NCBI GenBank assembly: GCA_030263805.2
Contig: CP136010.1
Location: 620,001-684,000, forward strand
DNA from: Pseudomonas sp. FeN3W
GTDB taxonomy: Bacteria > Pseudomonadota > Gammaproteobacteria > Pseudomonadales > Pseudomonadaceae
Length of the DNA stretch: 64,000 nucleotides
Direction: 5' to 3'
A model generated the notes under the pieces. That model saw only the letters and a list, made by a program, of their open reading frames with translations, was not told the DNA's origin and did not search any database. Below, piece by piece: positions 24,390 to 32,210 of the stretch (positions within the stretch are counted from its first letter, which is position 1; each line of letters opens with the position of its first letter). Made by a program: the position numbers and the translations under genes.

Positions 24390-24434
24390 CATTTTGCCGG
24401 CCCAGTGCCGCAGCAGCTCGACTGAGGAAAGGCC

Positions 24435-26993
24435 ATGAGTTCTACCGTCACTCCGCTCACGCAAGAAAAACTGGTCATCGTCGGCAACGGCATGGTCGGT
24501 CACCACTGCATCGAACAGCTGATCGAGCGCGGCGCCCTCACCCGCTACGAGTTGCATGTGTTCGGCGAGGAGCGCCAGCGTGCCTACGATCGCGTGCACC
24601 TGTCCGAATACTTCGGCGGTCGCGATGCCGAGTCGCTGGCCATGTGCGAGGCCGACTACTACGCCAGCCACGGCGTCTACACCCATCTGGGCATTCAGGT
24701 GCTGGGCATCGACCGCGAGCGCAAGGAGGTCGTCACCAGTGCCGGCCGCCAGCCCTACGACCAGCTGATCCTGGCCACCGGCTCCTACCCCTTCGTGCCG
24801 CCAATCACCGGCGCCGAAGGCAGCGCGCGACTGGTCTACCGCACCCTCGACGACCTTGATGCGATTCGTGCGGCCGCCAGCGGCGCCAAGCGCGGTGTGG
24901 TGGTCGGTGGCGGTCTGCTCGGTCTGGAAGCGGCCAACGCGCTGAAGTCGCTCGGCCTGGAAGCGCATGTCGTCGAATTCGCCCCGCGCCTGATGCCGGT
25001 GCAGCTGGACGCCGAAGGCGGCGCAGCATTGAAGGCTCGCATCGAGGCGCTGGGCGTCGGCGTGCACCTGTCGCGCGCCACCCAGGAGATCGTTACCGGC
25101 GAAGACTACGCCTGGCGGATGAACTTCACCGACGGCGAATTCCTCGAAACTGACCTGATCGTGTTCTCCGCCGGCATCCGCCCGCAAGATGCCCTCGGCC
25201 GTGTCGCGGAGCTGGAGATCGCCCCGCGCGGCGGCATCGTTATCGACAGCGAATGCCGCACCTCGGACCCGGCGATCTTCGCCATCGGCGAGTGCGCCAG
25301 CTGGAACGGCAGCGTGTTCGGCCTGGTCGCCCCGGGCTACAGCATGGCACGCGGTGTCGCTGCGCAACTGGCCGGCGAACCGCACGAGCCCTTCTACGGC
25401 GCCGACATGTCGACCAAGCTCAAGCTGCTCGGCGTCGATGTAGGCTCCATCGGCGATGCCCACGGCGCCACGCCGGGCTCGCGCAGCTACCGCTTCATCG
25501 ACGAGGCGACTGCCAGCTACCGCCGCCTGGTAGTGTCCGCCGATGGCAAGCGCGTGCTCGGCGCAGTGCTGGTCGGTGACAACAGCTACTACGACACCCT
25601 GCTGCAGTACGCGCAGAACGGCATCAAGCTGCCGGCCGATCCGTCCGCGCTGATCCTGCCGCAGACCGAAGGCGCTCCGACCCTTGGCCCGGACGCACTG
25701 CCGGCCAGCGCGACCATTTGCTCCTGCCACAACGTCAGCAAGGGCGCGGTGTGCTGCCAGGTCGACGCCGGCGTCACCGACCTCGGCGAGCTCAAAGCGG
25801 CAACCAAGGCGGCCACCGGCTGCGGCGGCTGCAACGCCCTGCTCAAGCTGGTGTTCGATGCCGAACTGTCGGCGCGCGGCGTGGCGGTGGACAAGAGCCT
25901 CTGCGAGCACTTCGCCTACACCCGTCAGGAGCTTTACGGCATCGTCCGCGTCGAGGGCATCCAGAGCTTCGCCGAACTGCTGGCCAAACACGGCCGCGGC
26001 CATGTCGGCTGCGACATCTGCAAGCCGACGGTGGGTTCGATCCTGGCCTCGTGCTGGAACCAGCCGATCACCGATCCGGCGCTGATTCCGCTGCAGGACA
26101 CCAACGACACCTTCATGGCCAACATGCAGAAGAACGGCACCTACTCGGTGGTACCGCGCATCCCGGGTGGTGAGATCACCCCCGAGGGGCTGATCGCCAT
26201 CGGCGAGGTGGCGAAGAAATACGACCTCTACACCAAGATCACCGGCGGCCAGCGCATCGACCTGTTCGGCGCCCAGCTGCACGAGCTGCCGGACATCTGG
26301 GGCGAGCTGATCGCCGCCGGCTTCGAAACCGGCCACGCCTACGGCAAGAGCCTGCGCACAGTGAAATCCTGCGTCGGCAGCACCTGGTGCCGCTACGGCG
26401 TGCAGGACAGCGTCGGCATGGCGCTGCGCCTGGAGGACCGCTACAAAGGCCTGCGTGCGCCGCACAAGATCAAGTTCGCCGTATCCGGTTGTACCCGCGA
26501 ATGCGCCGAGGCGCAGAGCAAGGACATCGGCGTGATCGCCACCGACAAGGGCTGGAACCTCTACATCTGCGGCAACGGCGGCATGCGCCCGCGACATGCC
26601 GAGCTGTTCGCCACCGATCTCGATGACGAAACGCTGATCCGCATCATCGACCGCGTCTTGATGTTCTACGTGCGCACCGCCGACAAGCTGCAGCGCACCT
26701 CAGTCTGGCGCGAGAGCCTGGAAGGCGGCTTGGACTATCTGAAGGACGTCATCCTCGACGACAGCCTGAATCTCGCCGCCGAGCTGGAAAGCCAGATGCA
26801 GCACGTGGTCGACAGCTACCAGTGCGAATGGGCCAACGCCATCAGCGATCCGGAAAAGCTCAAGCGCTTCCGCACCTTCGTCAACGACGGGCGCGCCGAC
26901 CCGGACATCCACTTCGTCAAGGAGCGCGGCCAGCGTCGGCCGGTACGCGCCAGCGAACTTCACCTGATCCCACTTACCCAGGAGGTGCTCTGA
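24435..26993 (+). CDS. nirB: Assimilatory NAD(P)H nitrite reductase, large subunit
   Basis: An 852-residue cytoplasmic enzyme that reduces nitrite to ammonia with NAD(P)H. The N-terminal FAD/NAD part has VIVGNGMVGHHC and VVVGGGLLGLEAA. A BFD-like [2Fe-2S] domain follows (about 425-475; CSCHNVSKGAVC and TGCGGCNALL). The C-terminal part has the sirohaem/[4Fe-4S] sites: TVKSCVGSTWCRYG and FAVSGCTRECAEAQSKDIGV. The length is full. The ATG follows gaggaaa. It opens the nirBD operon, and its leader carries a terminator with ANTAR-type hairpins, so expression probably depends on nitrate or nitrite. Confidence 0.97.
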   Translation: MSSTVTPLTQEKLVIVGNGMVGHHCIEQLIERGALTRYELHVFGEERQRAYDRVHLSEYFGGRDAESLAMCEADYYASHGVYTHLGIQVLGIDRERKEVVTSAGRQPYDQLILATGSYPFVPPITGAEGSARLVYRTLDDLDAIRAAASGAKRGVVVGGGLLGLEAANALKSLGLEAHVVEFAPRLMPVQLDAEGGAALKARIEALGVGVHLSRATQEIVTGEDYAWRMNFTDGEFLETDLIVFSAGIRPQDALGRVAELEIAPRGGIVIDSECRTSDPAIFAIGECASWNGSVFGLVAPGYSMARGVAAQLAGEPHEPFYGADMSTKLKLLGVDVGSIGDAHGATPGSRSYRFIDEATASYRRLVVSADGKRVLGAVLVGDNSYYDTLLQYAQNGIKLPADPSALILPQTEGAPTLGPDALPASATICSCHNVSKGAVCCQVDAGVTDLGELKAATKAATGCGGCNALLKLVFDAELSARGVAVDKSLCEHFAYTRQELYGIVRVEGIQSFAELLAKHGRGHVGCDICKPTVGSILASCWNQPITDPALIPLQDTNDTFMANMQKNGTYSVVPRIPGGEITPEGLIAIGEVAKKYDLYTKITGGQRIDLFGAQLHELPDIWGELIAAGFETGHAYGKSLRTVKSCVGSTWCRYGVQDSVGMALRLEDRYKGLRAPHKIKFAVSGCTRECAEAQSKDIGVIATDKGWNLYICGNGGMRPRHAELFATDLDDETLIRIIDRVLMFYVRTADKLQRTSVWRESLEGGLDYLKDVILDDSLNLAAELESQMQHVVDSYQCEWANAISDPEKLKRFRTFVNDGRADPDIHFVKERGQRRPVRASELHLIPLTQEVL

Positions 26994-27376
26994 TGAGCCA
27001 GTCCAACGTCGTTCGTCTCGACTCCCGTTCCGCAGCCCCGGCGGCCTGGCAGGCACTGTGCAGCCGCGCCGATCTGGTCGCCAATTCCGGTGTGGTGGCC
27101 TGGCACGAAGGCGCCCAGGTGGCGCTGTTCCACCTGCCCGACAACGCCGAAGGCGAGCAGCTGTTCGCCATCGACAACCGCGACCCCAAGTCTGGCGCCA
27201 ACGTCATCGGTCGCGGCATCGTCGGCAGCCTCAAGGGCGAGCTGGTGATCGCCTCGCCGCTGTACAAGCAGCACTTCCGCCTGGCCGATGGCAGCTGCCT
27301 GGAATACCCCGAACAAAGCCTGCGGGTATGGCCGGTGCGCCTCAATGGCGATGCCGTGGAAATCGGCCTCGTGTGA
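26993..27376 (+). CDS. nirD: Nitrite reductase small subunit
   Basis: A 127-residue Rieske-like protein that partners NirB. As usual for NirD, the Rieske fold is kept but the cluster ligands are absent (no CxH..CxxH). Typical segments are FAIDNRDPKSGANVIGRGIVGS and VIASPLYKQHFRLADG. The ATG overlaps the nirB stop (ATGA) and ggaggtg lies just upstream, so the subunits are translationally coupled. Confidence 0.94.
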   Translation: MSQSNVVRLDSRSAAPAAWQALCSRADLVANSGVVAWHEGAQVALFHLPDNAEGEQLFAIDNRDPKSGANVIGRGIVGSLKGELVIASPLYKQHFRLADGSCLEYPEQSLRVWPVRLNGDAVEIGLV

Positions 27377-27442
27377 ATTCAGCGCTGTCCCTAAAGACCT
27401 TCGCTCAACAGCCTTCTGCCAACTACTCAAGAGCATCACGCA

Positions 27443-28255
27443 ATGTCCTACATAATCCCTTCGGAGTTCGCCACCAAGATGGTGGACGCCGGTGAATCGA
27501 AGATATTCATGTCCACTCGCGACACCCTGATCCGCGCCTTCATGGCCGGGGCGATCCTCGCCCTCGCCGCGGTGTTCGCGGTGACCATCACCGTGCAGAC
27601 CGGTTCACCGCTGATCGGCGCCATGCTCTTTCCCGTGGGCTTCGTCATGCTTTACCTGATGGGGTTCGACCTGCTGACCGGGGTGTTCATGCTCACCCCG
27701 CTGGCACTGCTCGACCGTCGCCCCGGGGTAACCGTCGGCGGTGTGCTGCGCAACTGGGGCTGGGTTTTCCTCGGCAACTTCGGCGGTGCGCTGACCGTGG
27801 CCTTCATGATGGCCTTCGTCTTCACCATGGGCTTTTCCACCGAGCCGGGGCCGATCGGCTAGAAGATTTCGCACATCGGCGAGGACCGCACCCTGGGCTA
27901 TGCCGAGTTCGGCGCAGCCGGCTGGGCGACCATCTTCCTGCGCGGCATGCTGTGCAACTGGATGGTCTCGATGGGTGTCGTCGGCGCGATGATCTCCACC
28001 TCGGTCAGCGGCAAGGTCATCGCCATGTGGATGCCGATCATGCTGTTCTTCTTCATGGGCTTCGAGCATTCGGTGGTGAACATGTTTCTGTTCCCCTCGG
28101 CGATGATCATGGGCGGCGACTTCTCGGTGATGGACTACATGCTCTGGAACGAGATCCCCACCGCACTGGGCAACCTGGTCGGCGGCCTGGCCTTCACCGG
28201 CCTGACGCTTTACACCACCCACGTGCGCACCGCCCCCAAGCGCACCGTCTACTGA
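27443..28255 (+). pseudogene. nirC: Formate/nitrite transporter (NirC/FNT) gene interrupted by an amber codon
   Basis: The reading frame starts at ATG 27443 and codes for the first half of an FNT channel (FMSTRDTLIRAFMAGAI, MLYLMGFDLLTGVFML, LRNWGWVFLGNFGGALT). An in-frame TAG stands at 27860-27862. The same frame continues without a shift (KISHIGEDRTLGYAEFG, MLCNWMVSMG, PIMLFFFMGFEHSVVNMF, THVRTAPKR) to TGA at 28255. The expected residue is probably Gln, so a single CAG to TAG change explains the break. Translation would stop at residue 139 of about 270, after roughly three of six helices. It follows nirD by 66 bp. A sequencing error or suppressed amber cannot be excluded. Confidence 0.85.
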
Positions 28256-28270
28256 CTTTGGAGTGAACGA

Positions 28271-28304
28271 AGGCCCCGGCTCGCATGCGCGCCGGGGCTT
28301 TTGC
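28271..28304 (+). terminator. Intrinsic terminator after nirC
   Basis: The arms aggccccggc (28271-28280) and gccggggctt (28291-28300) form a 10-bp stem with one G-U pair around a 10-nt loop, followed by tttt (counting the last stem bases). It ends the nirBDC unit only 5 bp before the likely kinase start, so the kinase needs read-through or its own promoter inside nirC. Confidence 0.75.
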
Positions 28305-28308
28305 GCAG

Positions 28309-30036
28309 ATGAAGATGCCCAGCCAACTCGCCATTTCCCTCGGCCAGCATTCGGACCGCGGACGCAAACCGGCCAACCAGGACTTTCACGGCGCCTGCGT
28401 GCCCAGCGATGCCCAGCTCGTCAGCAAGGGCATCGCCATCGCGCTGGCCGACGGCATCAGCAGCAGCGAGGTCAGCCATGTCGCCAGCGAAACCGCGGTG
28501 GCGAGCTTTCTTTCCGACTACTTCTGCACCTCCGACGCCTGGTCGGTGAAGCAGTCGGCGCAACGGGTACTGGTGGCGATCAACTCTTGGCTGCATGCGC
28601 AGACCCGCCACAGTCCGCACCGCTATGACCGCGACCGCGGCTATGTCTGCACCTTCAGCGCGCTGGTGCTCAAGTCGGCCAGCGCGCACCTGTTCCACGT
28701 CGGCGATGCGCGCATCTATCGACTGCGCGACGGCGGCCTGGAACAGCTGACCGAAGATCACCGCGTGCGCGTGTCGGCGGATACCAGCTACCTCGGCCGC
28801 GCGCTGGGCATCGACCGGCACCTGGAGATCGACTACCGCACCCTACCGCTGGCGGTCGGCGATCTGTTCCTGCTCGCCACCGATGGCGTCTACGAGCACA
28901 TCGGCGCACGGGAGGTGGCGCAGCTCGTTGCCGAGCATGGGGACGAGCTCGACCTGGTGGCGCGCCGGATCGTCGAGCGGGCATTGGCCAACGGCAGCGA
29001 CGACAACCTCACCGCACAGCTGGTACGCATCGACAGCCTGCCGGAGCAGGCCGTCGACGACGTACAGCGACAACTCGGCGAACTGGCGCTGCCGCCGCTG
29101 CTGGAACCGCGCATGCAGTTCGACGGCTACCGCATCGTCCGGGATCTGCACATCAGCAGCCGCAGCCACGTACACCTGGCTGTCGACGAAGCCAGCGGCG
29201 CCAAAGTGGTGCTGAAGACGCCGTCGATGGATCTGCGAGGCGACCCCGCCTATCTGGAGCGCTTCCTGCTGGAGGAGTGGATCGCCCGCCGGCTGGACAA
29301 CCCCCACGTGGTCAAGGCCTGCCCGCCGCCACGGCAGCGCCGCTACCTGTACACGGTGAGCGAATTCATCGATGGCCAGACGCTGGCGCAGTGGATGCTC
29401 GACCATCCACAGCCGGACCTGGAAACCGTGCGCGGCATCGTCGAGCAGATCGCCCGCGGCCTGCGCGCCTTCCATCGCCTGGAAATGCTGCACCAGGACC
29501 TGCGCCCGCAGAACCTGATGATCGACGCCACCGGCACCCTCAAGATCATCGATTTCGGCTCGACCCGCGTCGCCGGGCTGGCCGAGCGCAATGCGCCGGG
29601 TACGCAGGACAACCTGCTCGGCACCGCCGCCTATACCGCGCCGGAATACTTCCTCGGCGAGGCCGGCACGCCGCGTTCGGATCAGTATTCGCTGGCGGTG
29701 ATCGCCTATCAGCTGCTCAGCGGTCGCTTGCCCTACGGCGCCGACGTCGCCAGGGCACGCACCACCGCAGCGCAGAAACGCCTGTGCTATCAGTCGCTGC
29801 GCCATGCGCAGCGCGATATCCCGGCGTGGATCGACGAAGTGCTGGGCAAGGCGCTGCATCCCGATCCGGCGCGGCGCTATGCCGAGCTGTCGGAGTTCGT
29901 CTTCGAGCTGCGCCAGCCCAACCCGGCGTTTCTCAACCGCGCCCGCCCGCCGCTGCTCGAGCGCAATCCGCTGCTGTTCTGGAAAGGCCTGTCACTGCTG
30001 CTGGCCGGTACAGTCGTTGCGCTGCTGTTGCGCTAG
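28309..30036 (+). CDS. PP2C phosphatase-Ser/Thr kinase fusion with C-terminal membrane anchor
   Basis: A protein of about 575 residues. Residues 1-235 are a PP2C phosphatase (LGQHSDRGRKPANQD, ALADGISSSE, FHVGDARIYRL, LATDGVYEH, DDNLTAQL). Residues about 270-530 are a Hanks kinase (VVLKTPS for the ATP lysine, HQDLRPQNLMI for the catalytic loop, IIDFGST for DFG, YTAPEYFLGE). A hydrophobic segment near the C-terminus (LSLLLAGTVVALLL) anchors it. The same bifunctional gene sits between nirBD and nasA in other pseudomonads (PA1782), so a role in nitrate assimilation is likely but unproved. The ATG at 28309 is chosen because an earlier in-frame ATG (28285) lies inside the terminator loop. Its stop overlaps the convergent helicase stop by 4 bp. 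Confidence 0.85.
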   Translation: MKMPSQLAISLGQHSDRGRKPANQDFHGACVPSDAQLVSKGIAIALADGISSSEVSHVASETAVASFLSDYFCTSDAWSVKQSAQRVLVAINSWLHAQTRHSPHRYDRDRGYVCTFSALVLKSASAHLFHVGDARIYRLRDGGLEQLTEDHRVRVSADTSYLGRALGIDRHLEIDYRTLPLAVGDLFLLATDGVYEHIGAREVAQLVAEHGDELDLVARRIVERALANGSDDNLTAQLVRIDSLPEQAVDDVQRQLGELALPPLLEPRMQFDGYRIVRDLHISSRSHVHLAVDEASGAKVVLKTPSMDLRGDPAYLERFLLEEWIARRLDNPHVVKACPPPRQRRYLYTVSEFIDGQTLAQWMLDHPQPDLETVRGIVEQIARGLRAFHRLEMLHQDLRPQNLMIDATGTLKIIDFGSTRVAGLAERNAPGTQDNLLGTAAYTAPEYFLGEAGTPRSDQYSLAVIAYQLLSGRLPYGADVARARTTAAQKRLCYQSLRHAQRDIPAWIDEVLGKALHPDPARRYAELSEFVFELRQPNPAFLNRARPPLLERNPLLFWKGLSLLLAGTVVALLLR

Positions 30037-32003
30037 CCGCGCTGGCGCAACAGTGCCGTGGCACCCTGAGGCTTGCGCGTGTACCAGAACACCCGGCTGA
30101 CGCCGCGGGTGATCGCCACATAGCCCAGGCGCAGGCTTTCATCGGCCATGGCCTGGTCATAACTGTTGCGGAAGAAACCGGAGTAGGCATACAGCGCATT
30201 GCGCAGCGGATGCGGCTGCACCGGGGCGCAGTCGTCGATGATGATCGCCACCTCGGCCTGCAATCCCTTGGCACGGTGGATGGTGTAGGCCTTGACCGGC
30301 AGCTTGCGGTCCAGCTGCGTCTGAATAGTGCGCAGCGGCTCGTTGCGCCGGCTGAGCAGCAGCACCGCGGTGCGTTCGCGGCTTTGCCGTTCGGCCACAT
30401 GGGCACATTGCGCGGTGATCGCCTCGATCAGCTTCGGCAGGCCGTTGTTCAGGTCGAAACCGGTGACCAGCCTTACCCCGTGGTCACCCGGCTGCGTCGG
30501 CTTGCATGGCCGGCTGGTCTTGGCCTGCTTGAACTGCACGCCGGCCAGCACCGCCTCGCCATCGCGAATCACCGGTTCGATGGAGCGGTAGTTGGTTTCC
30601 AGCAGCAGCGTCTCGCTGCCCTTGGCGCCACGCCGCGGGAAGTACTTGTCGAAGTCCATGAACAACTCCGGCGAACTGCCGCGCCAGCCATAGATCGACT
30701 GCCAGTCGTCACCGATGGCCATCAGGCTCGGGCTGGCCTTCTGTCGCGCCAGCTGGCGATGCAGCGCCTGCAGCCATTGGACGATCTGCGGGGAGATGTC
30801 CTGGAATTCATCGATCAGCAGATGCTCGAACGGCGCAAGACTGGCCTGCGGCACATCCTTGCCAGAGCTCAAGCGCTCGGTGAGTTGTTGAAAGGCCTCA
30901 TTGAAGGTCATCAGCCCCTGCTCTCGCAACGCCGCTCTGAAGTAGCCATGAAAGCTCACCAGCGCTTCGACGAAATCCCGCTCGCGCGCCGCGCACTGCA
31001 ATCTGGTCGCTTGCAGCTGGTCGATGCGAATGCCGATGCTCTCGATAAACCCAGCCTGGGCGTAGAAGGCCTCGTACAGCGGCAGTGGCGTGAACTCGCC
31101 GGCCAGGGTGAAGGTGGCGCCCGGCGCTTTCGGTGCAGCGCGCTTGCCCTGCTCGGCTTCGGTCGCAGGCTCAGGCAGATCGAGCAGGCGGTGCACCCGT
31201 TCACGGAATGTCGCCTGCTCGGCGTAACACTGCTGATAGGCCTGTTTGAGCAAACGCGTTTGCGCCGGTCGCAGGCGCGCGGAAGCCAGCGGATTATCGG
31301 GTTCGTCGGCCGCGGCGGCCTTGTCGTCCAACTGCTCGAACCACACCGGCCGGGCCAGCACCTCACGCGCCAGCTGCGCCATGGCCGAATGGAAGGTGCG
31401 CACGCACTGGCGCGCCTGCTGCGCATCGAACGGCACCTGCCAGAAGCCAAGCACCCGCACCAGCTGTTCGCGCAGCTGCGCGCAGGAGGCATTGGTAAAG
31501 GAAATGACTGTCAGCCGCCCAGGCTCGACGCCCATGTGGCAGAGCATGAACACCACGCGCAGCAACAAGGTGGTGGATTTGCCGGAGCCGGCACCGGCGA
31601 AGATCCGCGTCACCGGGCTGCGGCTGAGGATCATCGCCCATTGCTCGTCCGACGGCGCGCTGATGATACCCGCGACCACCGCCTGCTCGACGCGGTCTCG
31701 CATCGCCTGAACCTTGGCGTCATCCACCTTCAGTTGTGCCGCTGCGTAGATCCCCTGCGCTGCCGTCCCCCGCGGCTTGCCGGCAGCGCGAGCCGGCCCC
31801 TCCGACTTGCTCTTCGGCTTGGCCTTGGCTGCAGGTTTGCCCTTGCGCTTGGCGGCCGCAGCCTTGTTCGTCTTGCCGGGCGCACTGCCCCAGCGACGAA
31901 ACAACAGCTCGTCCTCTTCGCGCAGATGGGCCGAGGTACGTGGAAAACAGCGCTGCAGCACCCCGGCGACCAGGGCCCTGTAGCGCTTGACGGCAGAAAG
32001 CAT
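30033..32003 (-). CDS. UvrD/Rep-like superfamily 1 DNA helicase
   Basis: A 656-residue helicase. Walker A is AGAGSGKST near residue 137, motif II is IDEFQD, motif III is GDDWQSIYGWRG, motif IV is LETNYRS and motif VI is LGYVAITRGV. This set defines UvrD/PcrA-type 3'-5' helicases. A basic, Lys/Ala-rich stretch (about 45-75; KAAAAKRKGKPAAKAKPKSK) precedes the motor, which differs from UvrD or Rep and could bind DNA or RNA. No nuclease domain is visible. It is a solitary gene; the exact repair or replication role is unknown. Confidence 0.87.
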   Translation of the reverse strand: MLSAVKRYRALVAGVLQRCFPRTSAHLREEDELLFRRWGSAPGKTNKAAAAKRKGKPAAKAKPKSKSEGPARAAGKPRGTAAQGIYAAAQLKVDDAKVQAMRDRVEQAVVAGIISAPSDEQWAMILSRSPVTRIFAGAGSGKSTTLLLRVVFMLCHMGVEPGRLTVISFTNASCAQLREQLVRVLGFWQVPFDAQQARQCVRTFHSAMAQLAREVLARPVWFEQLDDKAAAADEPDNPLASARLRPAQTRLLKQAYQQCYAEQATFRERVHRLLDLPEPATEAEQGKRAAPKAPGATFTLAGEFTPLPLYEAFYAQAGFIESIGIRIDQLQATRLQCAARERDFVEALVSFHGYFRAALREQGLMTFNEAFQQLTERLSSGKDVPQASLAPFEHLLIDEFQDISPQIVQWLQALHRQLARQKASPSLMAIGDDWQSIYGWRGSSPELFMDFDKYFPRRGAKGSETLLLETNYRSIEPVIRDGEAVLAGVQFKQAKTSRPCKPTQPGDHGVRLVTGFDLNNGLPKLIEAITAQCAHVAERQSRERTAVLLLSRRNEPLRTIQTQLDRKLPVKAYTIHRAKGLQAEVAIIIDDCAPVQPHPLRNALYAYSGFFRNSYDQAMADESLRLGYVAITRGVSRVFWYTRKPQGATALLRQRG

Positions 32004-32210
32004 CGGAAATCACCGTGAGCATTGCATATCGTTGATATGGTACGGGTTTTCCCCTGTACCCTGGCCGCTGCAAGGACGAACTGCAGCGAATGGCACCATC
32101 AACCTCCTGCCTCGCCGGCACGACTTCCCGGGCAATCGGTTGTCCGAGCTGAACCAGCTCTCGCCTGTACAGCCCTGCCCTGTCTTCACACCGGATACGG
32201 ATCGCTACTG

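Noticed and set aside
24336..26597. 753-codon open frame antisense to nirB
   Set aside because: It is the mirror of a high-GC coding gene. Its translation (His/Gln/Ala-rich, no family motif) reflects codon bias, and nirB is certain.
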